A DNA stretch of 40,276 bases from Pseudomonas sp. GM21 (GCF_000282215.1 NZ_AKJS01000074.1:1-40276); one strand, 5' to 3'. Numbered from the stretch's first letter, positions 8,523 through 17,173 are shown. A program made the numbers and translations. Notes: generated by a model from the letters alone, not told the origin.

Positions 8523-8910
8523 AAGGCTCTTCACTGTCGAGATAAATGACGGTATGAGGCGAGACTACCTGAGTACGTTTATAACAATAAATACTATTTA
8601 TTTATGTGCTAATTCTTTTTTGTTATTTTCGAGAGGGTTGATCGCGGGGTTTGCAGGTGGTGTCTTCACTACGCGGTAGAGCCTGACGTTGATTGTTGTT
8701 GTCGCTCATTCGGGCAAAGCCCGGCTTGGCGTAGCGCACGTGCAGGATGGCAACCTTGCGACTGTTACCATGCGTAAAATCGCGCTACACCAAGCTTTCT
8801 GGCACGCTGCCGGAATGTGATATCTGACGAAGTTTGAGCGCTGCTTGACTGAAACCGAGGCCTAATGGAAAGCTGGTATGGAACATCTCGACTAAAGGAC
8901 GCGACATTAT
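8523..8910. other. Intergenic region with promoter-like A/T tract and a hairpin
   Basis: A very A/T-rich stretch (about 8575-8632) probably carries the promoter of the XRE-cupin operon. Beyond it lie a TTCGGGC...GCCCGGCT hairpin (8709-8727) and the inverted repeat listed separately. No gene is supportable. Confidence 0.4.
8724..8795. repeat. 72-bp inverted-repeat structure
   Basis: GCTTGGCGTAGCGC (8724-8737) pairs with GCGCTACACCAAGC (8782-8795), 14 bp with one mismatch around a 44-bp loop. It could be a structured RNA, a miniature element or a remnant of insertion-sequence ends. It directly follows the small hairpin at 8709-8727. Confidence 0.4.
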
Positions 8911-9276
8911 ATGGAAATCCACTTTTCTCAAATCAGCGAGCGTTTGAACAATCGTCGATTTACGGTAGCTAATAACGCCCATGGGCTATCTGGTGCAGGC
9001 ACAGTATTTCATTACCATGTCGAGGAAAATGCCATTTCGAGTACTTACCAAGGTGGCCGGATTCGCATGGGCAATCAAGTCGGACGCGCGACAGGCCCCA
9101 ATACCATTGAGCTCCTTTTTCACTGTTTAACTTTGGATGGTGAGATCCTTGCCGGCTGGTCTCGTGGCACGGTCGGCGTTGATCACGCAGGACGCACCAC
9201 TCTGAGCTTCGTTTGGGGTTGGTTGTCGGGGGCAACTGGGGGAGGGGAGTCTAGATACATCGAGCTTGCCGCGTAG
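8911..9276 (+). CDS. Conserved small protein, unknown function
   Basis: A 121-residue soluble protein. It resembles short Pseudomonas proteins of about 110 residues with the pattern RRF...AN...G..S..T.F.Y...D....TYQGG.I..G, which databases often mislabel as N-acetylglutamate synthase. The pattern here runs RRFTVANNAHG, GTVFHYHVEE, STYQGGRIRMG and LDGEILAGWSRG, probably forming a small beta-barrel. An AAAGGA box lies 12 bases before the ATG, a little far. It converges on the histidine phosphatase gene. Confidence 0.6.
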   Translation: MEIHFSQISERLNNRRFTVANNAHGLSGAGTVFHYHVEENAISSTYQGGRIRMGNQVGRATGPNTIELLFHCLTLDGEILAGWSRGTVGVDHAGRTTLSFVWGWLSGATGGGESRYIELAA

Positions 9277-9292
9277 CGTTTAGTCGAGAACG

Positions 9293-9955
9293 TTATCTTG
9301 TGCAGAAATCGTCGATAAATTTCTCTTGGCCAGATGAGTCGATTTGGTATTCAACTGTCCATCTACCGTCGTCAAACACAAGATGGTAACCCCAGCAGTT
9401 TCTAAGCGGTTCCCGAACATCGATGGCCCGAAACTCGCGCATCAGATCGTGTGAGCCAGCATGGTCTCCATGCTTGATCCGCCAAGCAGCAGCCCTGATG
9501 AATTGTCCATGACTGAAGACTAGGATGTCCTTCGCATCGTGATCCACAAGCTTGGCCAGCATCGCATCTACGCGCCCGAGCAGACTATCGAACGACTCAG
9601 CGCCTGGCCCATCAATCATCGCCGCGTCACCGTTCTCCCAGTAGCTTTGTGCGTGTGGCTGTCGGTCAGTCTGAGTAGTGCCAGCAAAGCGGTTTGGGCT
9701 CAAATACGTAAATTCTTCGACGGGCCACAGTTCGAATGGAACGTGGGGGAAGTGCGCTGCTGTTGGTAGTGCCGTTGCGATGGCGCGTTCGAAGGGGGAG
9801 GAGATGATCAGGTCGGGTGCGGACTTGAAGGATTCAGCAAGCGTCCGAGCTTGAAGCTGGCCTTTTTCGGTCAACGGTATTGAGTCCGGCGCTGTAGTGG
9901 CAAGGCCCGCGTTCGCGGCGCTCTCAGCGTGGCGTATCAACCTTGCGATTTTCAT
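9293..9955 (-). CDS. Histidine phosphatase superfamily protein
   Basis: A phosphoglycerate-mutase-like phosphatase of 220 residues. The catalytic motif is RHAESAAN near residue 7, a variant of RHGE, with the phospho-accepting His. The second catalytic His is in SHGQF at about 152, and SSPFERA (about 53) is the usual arginine-containing loop. The start is the ATG at 9955, which has a strong AGAAGGT box; the frame is open further upstream to 9991. It lies 32 bases downstream of an AbrB-like gene on the same strand, so the two are likely co-transcribed. The substrate is unknown. Confidence 0.82.
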   Translation of the reverse strand: MKIARLIRHAESAANAGLATTAPDSIPLTEKGQLQARTLAESFKSAPDLIISSPFERAIATALPTAAHFPHVPFELWPVEEFTYLSPNRFAGTTQTDRQPHAQSYWENGDAAMIDGPGAESFDSLLGRVDAMLAKLVDHDAKDILVFSHGQFIRAAAWRIKHGDHAGSHDLMREFRAIDVREPLRNCWGYHLVFDDGRWTVEYQIDSSGQEKFIDDFCTR

Positions 9956-9987
9956 CGCAGACCTTCTGTTTGATTTGGCTAAACACC

Positions 9988-10230
9988 TCACTTGTCCTTG
10001 GCGGTGCCGCGCTGTTCGTCATTCCAAAATTCAGTGAGCTCATCTATTCGATCCGCGATTTGAGGCGTCGTTGATAAGACTAGGCAGCGCGTGCTGCCGA
10101 CAAATTCTTCTATCAGGTACACCGCGTCGCCGACATCCAGTTCGAGCTCCTGCAAAGCTTCATCGGGAATTCGGATTGCACCGTCGCCATCCCATTCTTC
10201 GATGATGATTTTCGTAGGTGGCTTTTTCAC
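9988..10230 (-). CDS. AbrB/MazE-type swapped-hairpin protein (copy 1)
   Basis: An 80-residue protein with an AbrB/MazE/SpoVT-like beta domain (IIIEEWDGDGAIRIPDE, ELDVGDAVYLIEE), typical of antitoxins and small DNA-binding regulators. The GTG start at 10230 is set by the GGAG box 7 bases upstream and by alignment with the paralogue at 24694-24936, which has the same GTG and leader. The two copies share about 90% of bases over roughly 260 bp, including the leader. No MazF-like toxin is adjacent; the next gene on this strand is a histidine phosphatase. Confidence 0.75.
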   Translation of the reverse strand: MKKPPTKIIIEEWDGDGAIRIPDEALQELELDVGDAVYLIEEFVGSTRCLVLSTTPQIADRIDELTEFWNDEQRGTAKDK

Positions 10231-10285
10231 GTGTGGTCTCCGTTGCTTTTGAATCGGCAATGATAACGTGCTTTGGCGCACAGGC

Positions 10286-10390
10286 TCAGAGCGCGGTGAG
10301 CAATCGTTCCAGCTGCTCACGCTCCCACCCTTTTGTTTTCGGAAAACTCTGTACGGTGGTGAATTTGGCAACCCGTCTGGTGGATCCAGT
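10286..10390 (-). pseudogene. C-terminal scrap of a DUF7693-like protein
   Basis: On the minus strand a frame ends in KTKGWEREQLERLLTAL and then TGA. This matches my memory of the conserved C-terminus of the family whose middle part lies at 6380-6589. There is no start. The remaining sequence to 10750 holds no supportable gene, only an A/T-rich promoter-like stretch at 10640-10745 with TATAAAG near 10710. Confidence 0.35.
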
Positions 10391-10854
10391 CTAGCGAACC
10401 TATGTCGCGGATCATTTCTAGAGCACGTCGACGCAATGCCGCCAGAAAATTTCCCGAATGTTCACTTTCTTCGCCCTATCTCGAAATTTTGTTTCCCTCT
10501 GGACTGCACCAAGTAACGATCTGTTGGAAATCTGCCGTTCCGGCGTCAGTCGTTACCGCTTCGTCCTGCATGACGTTGGGATGGGTCTTCCATAACTGAG
10601 CGACTTTCCAGGACGTTGGTTGTCGATGGTTCATGCAATTACTGCATTATTATTGAATTACGTTATGCGCAATAAGTATTTAGCGCGAAGAGGTTAGGGC
10701 CTTATCGTATAAAGCAGGCTGCATTCGAATCTATTCGCTATAAAGCTTCGGCATGTCTATAGAGCCATTATCGGCTCGTCCATTCCTACGAATAGTGCCG
10801 AGACCGCGCGTGCGGATCGACCTGAACTGCCTGAGAAGGCATCTGGAGACGAAC

Positions 10855-11811
10855 GTGCGTTATCTGACGAAATTGGCGGCCGGGATGGCCACTGCATTGC
10901 TGTGCCTTGCTGCGAACGCGCAATCGCTGGTGGTAGGTGACCAAAGTTACAACGCCCAAGCCGTGATGGAGGCGGCGGGGGTACTTGATGATTTGCCTTA
11001 TACCCTTGAGTGGAAGCAATTCACTGCCGGGTCGCCTGTCGCCGAGGCGCTCAACGTCGGCAGTCTTGACGTCGGGTTGCTCGGTGATGCGCCAGTGCTG
11101 TTCCTCGGCGCATTGGGCGCACCGATCAAGGTTATTGCAGTAGGCCGGCAAAATCTCGGTGGTGTGGCAATTCTTGTAAGCAAGGATTCGCCGATCCACA
11201 GTCTTGCGGATCTGAAGGGCAAGCGCGCGGCCATTTGGAAAGGCTCCTGGAGTCAGCAGCTACTGCTGACTGCGCTGGATAAAGCAGGTGTCCCACGAGA
11301 CTCGCTGGATTTGCGCTATCTCAGCGCGCTGGATGCCTCCCACGCGCTGGACGGTGGGTCAGTTGATGTCATCGCTACTTGGGAGCCCTACGTCACGCAG
11401 CAGGAACGGCAGGGTGCGCGGATTCTGGCCACTGCTGATGGATTGATCCCGGCGCAGAGCTTCATCGCCGCCAACGCCAATTCAGTCGACGCCAAGCGCG
11501 CACAAATCAGTGATTTTCTCCAGCGTCTGAAGAAAGCCCGTGATTGGGCTCTACAAAATCCAGCCAATACAGAGGCTTATGCTGATGCATGGGCCAAACG
11601 CACTCGGGCTGACGCTGAAATCGCGCGTGTCTGGTTTGCCCGAGCGCGCACGACCGTCGAGCCACTTAACCCGCAGGTACCTGCGGAGGCGCAGAAGACC
11701 GTGGACTTTTTCGCAAGCCTGGGTTTGGTCAAGTCCTACCCTGCAGCCAACCTGTTCGACAATTCATTCGCTGCGTCCTTGCAGCCAGCCTTATCCAAAG
11801 CTCAGCCCTGA
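10855..11811 (+). CDS. SsuA/TauA-type ABC transporter periplasmic substrate-binding protein
   Basis: A 318-residue secreted binding protein of the nitrate/sulfonate/taurine class. The GTG at 10855 follows GGAG and begins a clean signal peptide (MRYLTKLAAGMATALLCLAA, cleaved near ANAQS). The longer open frame from 10753 would bury this signal. Family features include EALNVGSLDVGLLGDAP, LADLKGKRAAIWKGSW and the DVIATWEPYV hinge. A flavin monooxygenase of the DszA/NtaA type follows after 52 bases, so the ligand is probably an organosulfur compound such as an alkanesulfonate or sulfate ester. No permease or ATPase gene is nearby, so it would need a partner transporter from elsewhere. Confidence 0.82.
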   Translation: MRYLTKLAAGMATALLCLAANAQSLVVGDQSYNAQAVMEAAGVLDDLPYTLEWKQFTAGSPVAEALNVGSLDVGLLGDAPVLFLGALGAPIKVIAVGRQNLGGVAILVSKDSPIHSLADLKGKRAAIWKGSWSQQLLLTALDKAGVPRDSLDLRYLSALDASHALDGGSVDVIATWEPYVTQQERQGARILATADGLIPAQSFIAANANSVDAKRAQISDFLQRLKKARDWALQNPANTEAYADAWAKRTRADAEIARVWFARARTTVEPLNPQVPAEAQKTVDFFASLGLVKSYPAANLFDNSFAASLQPALSKAQP

Positions 11812-11863
11812 ACGCTTCAGCCCGCATTGATGACTCCCCTGATCCATAAGGCATATTTTTGAA

Positions 11864-13189
11864 ATGACAAAAAGACAGATCAAACTGGGCGCTCTGACGA
11901 TGGGTTGTGGTGGGCCAGGTCGCCACAACCTGTGGCTTGATCCCGAATTGCCAGCCGATGCCAGCGTTAATGTCGACTGGTACATCGAGATTGCGCGGCA
12001 GGCCGAGGCGGCACTCTTCGACTTGATGTTTATCGTCGACAGCCAGTTCATCACACCTGGGTCGCCATCCCACTACCTAAATCGTCTGGAGCCGCTGACG
12101 CTGCTATCAGCGATTGCCGTGAGCACTCGACATATAGGTTTGGTCGGTACGCTGACGACTTCTTACAACTCTCCCTATAACGTAGCGCGGCGCCTGGCAT
12201 CACTCGACCTGATCAGCAAAGGCCGTGCGGGCTGGAACGTCGTCACCAGCGGAGATGCCGGCACCGCTGGCAATTACAGTCGCGACGAGCATTACGATTA
12301 CGACACCCGCTACGGTCGGGCGGCCGAACACGTCCAGGTTGTCCAGGGACTGTGGAACTCTTATGAGGAGGATGCGTTCGTGCGCGACAGGGTCACGGGC
12401 CAGTTTCTCGACCCAAGCAAACTGCACAGTCTGAATCACAAGGGCGAACACTTCTCTGTGGTCGGCCCGCTGAACATTCAACGCTCACATCAAGGCCAGC
12501 CGGTGATCTTCCAGGCCGGCGATTCGGAACAGGGCCGCGATCTGGGCGCCGCCACTGCAGATGTGGTCTTCACCCATGCCGCTAGCATCGAGCAAGGCCA
12601 AGCTTTTTACCGCGATATCAAGGGCAGGGCGGTACGGCTTGGCCGCGATCCTGAGCAATTACTGGTAATGCCCGGTGCCGAAATCTATGTGGGTGACACC
12701 GATGGGCATGCTCGTGAAATCGAGCAGCACTACCATCAGACCGATCATAGCTTTGAGCTCGCGCTGAAGGAGTTTGGTCGCAACTTCGGCTGGCATGACT
12801 TCAGCCAATATGACCTCGATGCTCCGTTCCCTCAGGGGAGCTTGGAGTCCGCGCGCAGCAGCTTTTTCACCGCTGCCAAACGTATCGCTGATCAGGCACG
12901 TGAGAAAAGTTTCACGCTGCGCCAGGCCGTAGAGTTCGGTCGACAGCTGCGCCCGGGTGCCTTCGTCGGAGCGGCTGATACTGTCGCGCAGAAGATGACA
13001 GATTGGTTCGAAGCTCGAGCGGTGGATGGTTTCAACATATACATCGGGCACCCGGAGCAGTTCAACCGCTTTACCAACGAGGTCATACCACTGTTGCAAG
13101 AGCGCGGTGTGTACCGCAGTGCGTATGAAGGTACAACCTTGCGTGAAAGCCTGGGTTTGGAGAGTCCTCAATTAAGGCGGAAAAGGTAG
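11864..13189 (+). CDS. LLM-class FMNH2-dependent monooxygenase, DszA/NtaA/SnaA family
   Basis: A 441-residue bacterial-luciferase-like TIM-barrel monooxygenase. It has typical family elements: GGPGRHNLW near the N-terminus, the FIVDSQF region, SLDLISKGRAGWNVVTS (about 115-131) and QPVIFQAGDSEQGRD (about 210). Members use reduced FMN from a separate reductase to open C-S or C-N bonds (dibenzothiophene sulfone, nitrilotriacetate, EDTA). The gene partners with the SsuA-like binding protein upstream, pointing to sulfur scavenging. The ribosome binding site before ATG 11864 is weak. No flavin reductase gene is in the window except the unrelated VanB. Confidence 0.86.
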   Translation: MTKRQIKLGALTMGCGGPGRHNLWLDPELPADASVNVDWYIEIARQAEAALFDLMFIVDSQFITPGSPSHYLNRLEPLTLLSAIAVSTRHIGLVGTLTTSYNSPYNVARRLASLDLISKGRAGWNVVTSGDAGTAGNYSRDEHYDYDTRYGRAAEHVQVVQGLWNSYEEDAFVRDRVTGQFLDPSKLHSLNHKGEHFSVVGPLNIQRSHQGQPVIFQAGDSEQGRDLGAATADVVFTHAASIEQGQAFYRDIKGRAVRLGRDPEQLLVMPGAEIYVGDTDGHAREIEQHYHQTDHSFELALKEFGRNFGWHDFSQYDLDAPFPQGSLESARSSFFTAAKRIADQAREKSFTLRQAVEFGRQLRPGAFVGAADTVAQKMTDWFEARAVDGFNIYIGHPEQFNRFTNEVIPLLQERGVYRSAYEGTTLRESLGLESPQLRRKR

Positions 13190-13323
13190 TCGCACATCTA
13201 GTGCCAACTGACGAGCTATGGACGGTGTACCGCGAATAGCGGTATAGCTCAGAGAGAAAAACGAATGGCGCTGCCCACCACACAACTGTGATGATGCAGT
13301 GCCGTTGAAAGGAGACATCGCTT

Positions 13324-13344
13324 CTTCGGGCTTGGGCCCGGCTC
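13324..13344. terminator. Hairpin of the TTCGGGC...GCCCGGCT family
   Basis: The stem-loop TTCGGGCttgGGCCCGGCT is one of about seven similar hairpins in the window (4219, 8709, 14585, 24591, 30175, 34572). It lies just after a 30-residue minus-strand ORF and could end its transcript. It has no long T-run. Confidence 0.45.
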
Positions 13345-13350
13345 ACGCAG

Positions 13351-13443
13351 TCAAGCAAGAATCTCTTTCACGATAGAAGCAATATTTCTAGCGTCGTCTA
13401 GCCCTCGTCGAAAGGACTCTTTAGGTACTGTGCGGTGCAGCAT
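13351..13443 (-). CDS. Tiny ORF (30 aa) sharing its start region with the ORF at 29705
   Basis: The frame reads MLHRTVPKESFRRGLDDARN and then ASIVKEILA. It is preceded by GGAATGTG and followed by a hairpin. The roughly 44 bases around its start (13420-13463) match the end of the 69-residue gene at 29790 and the start of the 37-residue ORF at 29705. The upstream gene has been cut off by the MITE-like element at 13465. A short regulatory or antitoxin-like peptide is possible, but no family is recognised. Confidence 0.35.
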   Translation of the reverse strand: MLHRTVPKESFRRGLDDARNIASIVKEILA

Positions 13444-13464
13444 CACACATTCCAAACTGCTTCG

Positions 13465-13615
13465 TGTTGGTGCTGACGCCGAATTGACCCAGTGGCCGAG
13501 ATGTCACTGACCCAGTCTTATTCCTTGCGAACCATTGCCTATGCTGGATTTCTGCCTACTTGGGATGGGGACGTCTTGCGTCGGCACGTGGGTCAATTCG
13601 GCGTCAGCGTCTACA
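13465..13615 (+). mobile_element. MITE-like element, copy A (151 bp)
   Basis: It is bounded by imperfect terminal inverted repeats of about 27 bp sharing the core TGACGCCGAATTGACCCA. The left end starts TGTTGG and the right end finishes CTACA. A second TGACCCAGT motif lies inside the left end. It has no coding capacity. Copies B (30572), C (34911) and D (37584) are closely related and a decayed copy is at 14955. The TG...CA ends with repeated internal motifs resemble IS21-family termini, which is an inference. No target duplication is evident. Confidence 0.8.
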
Positions 13616-13831
13616 AACGACCAATTGCAATGCATTTGTGATCATGATCGGGCGTGCAGAAAGCGTACATCTCAGGAGAAAAATAGCCCGCGTACCTGAT
13701 TGAAACTAATTCGTCGAAAAGCTTCGGTTGAGACCTGAGTCATCAGTGAATAAAGCCGGCTGTCGACCACAGTCACTCTTTTTCCCCTGTAGTCCAAACT
13801 CTATGTGCGACTCTAACGGAGGCGTACGACA

Positions 13832-14113
13832 ATGAGCACCACCATACAGAGCGTGATGACCGTAGCGCTGCTATCCGCAGCCTGCCTGACAGCGCTTGCA
13901 GACCCACCTAAAAAGCAAAATCGGATCAGCACCGTGGGCGAACCTACTGCCTTACAGGCCTCGCCAATCTCGGCTCCAGCAGCTGAAGACAACAATGCTG
14001 CCGATGGCGCACCTGGATACATCAAGACAGTTGGAAGAACTTCTTCAAACTCGATGCATCCTAACGCTCCTGCAACCGTAACAGCCGTGCAATTTACCGA
14101 CCAGGAGATGTAA
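13832..14113 (+). CDS. Small exported protein, unknown function
   Basis: A 93-residue protein with a good signal peptide (hydrophobic VMTVALLSAACLTALA, cleavage before DPPKK). The mature part is short, polar and probably unstructured, rich in Ala, Pro, Ser and Thr. The start at ATG 13832 is supported by GGAGG ten bases upstream. No family is recognised. It stands alone between mobile-element debris. The 215 bases before it (13616-13831) show nothing further. Confidence 0.55.
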   Translation: MSTTIQSVMTVALLSAACLTALADPPKKQNRISTVGEPTALQASPISAPAAEDNNAADGAPGYIKTVGRTSSNSMHPNAPATVTAVQFTDQEM

Positions 14114-14483
14114 AGATGCTACGGCAAACTGGAGATGAATAGCCACATGCTCCTTGGGGCAAGTGAGATCACCGCATGAGTGCTCGAAGCCCGCAGCCAT
14201 CAATAGCCGTTGCTGGAATGACAATCATCCAGCATGGAACCCAAAATCCGGCCTTTGCGGACTTCGATTTCACGTTATTAGCAACCCTGCGACAGCATGG
14301 CCGTACACGCAACTATGAGGAGCTCTCAGCCGATCATGGTTACAAAGCGTGTTGGTCAAAACCGCTGCAATCGGTGATCAGATCGAATGCAAATGCCTGG
14401 TCAAGTGCAATTCAAACGAGCGGTCAGTACCGATGCGTCAGGTGGTCAAGTGGAGTGCAATTTCGCAGGTGACAACGCCGGAG

Positions 14484-14523
14484 GCTTGCGCTCGATCTTA
14501 TCGGTCGACTGGAGAGGGGGGCT
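14484..14523 (+). pseudogene. Tail of a ParS/Xre (MbcA-type) antitoxin gene
   Basis: The bases match the end of the antitoxin relic at 24300-24535 (DLIGRLERG, then a stop), but one extra G shifts the frame. The similarity continues past the stop into the following hairpin region. The upstream part of the gene is not recognisable; an open stretch at 14176-14472 has no family resemblance and I do not call it. Confidence 0.45.
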
Positions 14524-14568
14524 TGTGTGAGATTCATAAGGCGTTTTGTCGGGCTGAGGGAGCTAACG

Positions 14569-14698
14569 CTATCTAGCAATCGCTTCTTCGGGCTTTAGCC
14601 CGGCTCGAGGTAACGTCTTCACGTGTATGTCCAGGTACACCTGGCTTTTCCGGTCGCCAATTATCAAAACTACCCGATCACTCAGGCGAGTGTCGCTC
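14569..14698 (-). pseudogene. Fragment related to the nuclease-tail relic at 25484
   Basis: On the minus strand a frame reads VVLIIGDRKSQVYLD and ends at a TAG at 14569. The core VVxIIGxRKSQVY is shared with 25597-25650, where it continues into a recognisable C-terminal domain. Here it runs through the hairpin at 14585-14606 and lacks both a start and the Cys-containing part. The sequence from 14700 to 14950 holds nothing I can support. Confidence 0.4.
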
Positions 14699-14954
14699 AG
14701 CTTCGGCGCTACGCCTCATTTCTTCTATCGCATTCTTCTTGGGCTTCACTGCGGCTCATATAGCAATCTGGAAGTCTTTGGTCATGCTGCCTGTCCAGGA
14801 TGAGATATCCGCGAGCAACGCGACTCGCTGGATTTGCGCTACTGCTGTCTTGGCCGTACTGCATTGGTCTTGCGTTTACCACTACGAATCGAACGGACAT
14901 TTTGTCTCTCTACTTCCCCATATGAACGACCTATAGATTTAGCGGGGGCACGCC

Positions 14955-15099
14955 AATTTTTCAAGTCTTGGGAAATGGGCTGAAGCAAGACTGACCCATC
15001 TCTAAAATTGCACATATCCCGCATATGCAATGGTTCGAGAGGAACAGACTGGGTCAGTGATATCTCGGCAACTGGCTCAGTTCGGCTTCGACGCGAACA
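14955..15099 (-). mobile_element. Decayed MITE-like element, copy E
   Basis: The minus strand from 15099 reads TGTTCGCGTCGAAGCCGAAC, followed by GAGCCAGTTGCCGAGATATC and ACTGACCCAGTCT. This parallels the left end of copies A-D. The right half is poorly conserved (a GGGTCAGTCTTGC motif remains), so the inner boundary is approximate. It marks an older insertion. The bases from 15100 to 15245 contain a short palindromic stretch (gggtatcgctccgttcaaccc) of repeat type but no gene. Confidence 0.5.
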
Positions 15100-15245
15100 T
15101 AGATGAGCCGCAACCGCATGGGTATCGCTCCGTTCAACCCATCCTACGAGCTGCGACGCTGCGGGGCTTCGCGGGCGCAGTGGCTGGTCGGTGGGTACTG
15201 GAGTAGCGAAGGCGGCAGTCCCACACGTAGTGGGAATGATCAACC

Positions 15246-15701
15246 TCAATCAAACTGCTTTGATGCGTTGGCGAGGCGCTGGTACTTACGCAGCTGCCGG
15301 TTAGCGCTGCGGATATCCAGAAACAATATCTCCCCGCTGCGCCAGAGCAGCATCCACGCGGTGACGGTAACAACTCCCACGGGGATGGTGCCTTCAATGC
15401 CCAGAGCCGTGCCTGCCAGCACCAAGGCTAGTGCCAAGCCCAGGAGTGTCAGCGCTACCAGCCGCTGGGTGCGAATATCCCCTCTGAGTTGTTCGCTCTT
15501 TTCCGCAAAGGTATTGCTGATGGCTTGCTGCAGGCGTTCTCGCTCATCTTCCGGGCAGCGAATCTGCAGGCACAACTCGGGGTGGTACCAGGCGCTATCC
15601 GACAGGTAGTCCACCAGTTCGGGGCTTAACTTGGGGTTGTCCGGCGAGGCAAACGGATTGAGGTAATCGTGGGTGATCGTCAGGTCGATTTTTTTAGTCA
15701 T
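15246..15701 (-). CDS. Small membrane protein with two transmembrane helices
   Basis: A 151-residue protein. Residues 1-75 are soluble and acidic (TKKIDLTITHDYLNPF, then a helical Glu/Arg-rich part). Two hydrophobic helices follow at about 80-103 (LVALTLLGLALALVLAGTAL) and 106-128, with a basic tail. The ATG at 15701 has an AAAGG box. No family is recognised. Intact and apparently monocistronic. Confidence 0.65.
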   Translation of the reverse strand: MTKKIDLTITHDYLNPFASPDNPKLSPELVDYLSDSAWYHPELCLQIRCPEDERERLQQAISNTFAEKSEQLRGDIRTQRLVALTLLGLALALVLAGTALGIEGTIPVGVVTVTAWMLLWRSGEILFLDIRSANRQLRKYQRLANASKQFD

Positions 15702-15804
15702 AACGAACCTTTACCTGGTTGAGTTGTGGGCGGAGGCTTTAGTGTTCGAGGTAAAGCTAGTCGCAAGACAGCTGCTCTGCTTGATCGGCAGTCGGACGCG
15801 TTGT

Positions 15805-15829
15805 TGTCGGAGCGGATTTATCCGCGATG
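15805..15829. repeat. REP-like palindrome
   Basis: TGTCGGAGCGGATTTATCCG with its continuation matches the general pattern of Pseudomonas REP sequences (GGAGCGnnnnnnnCGCGA). It is a single copy, between the membrane-protein gene and the van promoter region. The stretch from 15890 to 16014 also holds the apparent tail of an unidentified ORF on the plus strand (SGWKRLRIYKVLERLNIDEL, then Ala and a stop). Confidence 0.5.
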
Positions 15830-16015
15830 CGTTGGCTGAATGTGCGCCGCGACCCGCCTTTCAAATGCACAATGCGGCCTCACCAGTGACCAGCAGGAGA
15901 GTGCCCTGTGGGCGATTTACGTCGAATCGGATTTGGATGCCACGGCAGGATCGGGATGGAAGCGCCTTCGCATATATAAGGTGCTCGAAAGGTTGAATAT
16001 TGATGAATTGGCTTA

Positions 16016-16025
16016 ATGGATCCAT
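16016..16025. promoter_or_regulatory. VanR box 1 upstream of vanA
   Basis: This is the perfect palindrome ATGGATCCAT. The same decamer recurs at 16078 and at 21840. VanR, a GntR-type repressor, binds a TGGATCCA-centred palindrome in Caulobacter, and vanR is in this cluster. Confidence 0.7.
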
Positions 16026-16077
16026 CGATCGTTATTTATCACATAAACCTTGACTAAAATCGGCGAAATCAGCTCAA

Positions 16078-16087
16078 ATGGATCCAT
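16078..16087. promoter_or_regulatory. VanR box 2, over the vanA promoter
   Basis: A second ATGGATCCAT lies 62 bases after box 1 and 28 bases before the vanA ATG. A possible -35 (TTGACT, 16050-16055) lies between them, which would put box 2 on the -10/start region where a bound repressor blocks transcription. Two boxes on nearly the same helical face suggest cooperative binding. Confidence 0.72.
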
Positions 16088-16114
16088 AAGAACAATCCCG
16101 CTCCGGAGATTCTC

Positions 16115-17173
16115 ATGTATCCGAAAAACACCTGGTATGTCGCCTGCACCCCCGACGAGATCGCAAGCAAGCCCCTTGGGCGGCAAATATGCGGTGAGAA
16201 AATCGTTTTCTATCGAGGCCATGAAGGGCGCGTTGCCGCCGTCGAGAATTTTTGCCCACATCGAGGCGCGCCCCTTTCGCTTGGGTATGTCGAGAATGGC
16301 AACTTGGTCTGTGGGTACCACGGCTTGGTGATGGGCTGTGATGGCAAAACCGTCGAAATGCCAGGTCAGCGCGTCCGGGGCTTTCCGTGCAACAAGACCT
16401 ACGCGGTTGAAGAGCGTTACGGTTTTATCTGGGTCTGGCCTGGGGAGCAGGGCAAGGCTGACCCAGACCTGATTCACCATCTGGAATGGGCTGTTAGCGA
16501 TGAGTGGGCCTATGGCGGTGGGCTGTTCCATATCAACTGCGACTATCGACTGATGATCGATAACCTGATGGATCTCACCCACGAAACCTACGTGCACGCC
16601 TCCAGCATTGGCCAGAAAGAGATCGATGAAGCGCCGCCGGTCACAACCGTTCAGGGTGACGAAGTGGTCACCGCACGGCACATGGAAAACATCATGGCAC
16701 CACCGTTCTGGCGCATGGCCCTGCGTGGCAACAACCTGGCCGACGACGTGCCGGTAGACCGTTGGCAGATCTGCCGCTTCAGTCCGCCCAGTCACGTCTT
16801 GATTGAGGTGGGCGTGGCTCACGCTGGCAAGGGCGGTTACAACGCTGAGCCGCAACACAAGGCCGCGAGCATAGTGGTCGATTTCATAACACCGGAAACC
16901 GAGACCTCGATCTGGTACTTCTGGGGTATGGCACGCAACTTTAATCCGCACGACGAAGCCCTGACCGACACCATCCGCGAGGGCCAGGGGAAGATTTTCA
17001 GCGAAGACCTGGACATGCTCGAACAGCAGCAGGAAAACCTGCTGGCCAATCCTGAGCGTAACTTGCTCAAGCTCAATATTGATGCCGGTGGTGTGCAGTC
17101 CAGGCGCGTGTTGGAACGCATCATCGCGCGAGAGCAAGCGCCGACTGCAGAGCTGATTGCCACGGCCAAATAG
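16115..17173 (+). CDS. vanA: Vanillate O-demethylase, Rieske oxygenase subunit
   Basis: This is the terminal oxygenase that converts vanillate to protocatechuate and formaldehyde with electrons from VanB. It is 352 residues, the usual length. The Rieske [2Fe-2S] ligands are C47, H49, C66 and H69 (CPH...CGYH). The mononuclear iron site is in DNLMDLTHETYVH at about 150-162. A GGAG box precedes the ATG. vanB follows after 88 bases. The two VanR boxes upstream predict derepression by vanillate. Confidence 0.95.
   Translation: MYPKNTWYVACTPDEIASKPLGRQICGEKIVFYRGHEGRVAAVENFCPHRGAPLSLGYVENGNLVCGYHGLVMGCDGKTVEMPGQRVRGFPCNKTYAVEERYGFIWVWPGEQGKADPDLIHHLEWAVSDEWAYGGGLFHINCDYRLMIDNLMDLTHETYVHASSIGQKEIDEAPPVTTVQGDEVVTARHMENIMAPPFWRMALRGNNLADDVPVDRWQICRFSPPSHVLIEVGVAHAGKGGYNAEPQHKAASIVVDFITPETETSIWYFWGMARNFNPHDEALTDTIREGQGKIFSEDLDMLEQQQENLLANPERNLLKLNIDAGGVQSRRVLERIIAREQAPTAELIATAK

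Noticed and set aside
14176..14576. 98- and 75-codon open frames on the plus strand
   Set aside because: No ribosome site, no family pattern, and the end overlaps the frameshifted ParS tail.
14569..14698. CsrA/RsmA-like fragment
   Set aside because: VVLIIGDRKSQVYLD looked like a CsrA strand at first, but the related sequence at 25484 continues into a nuclease-type C-terminal Cys/His domain.
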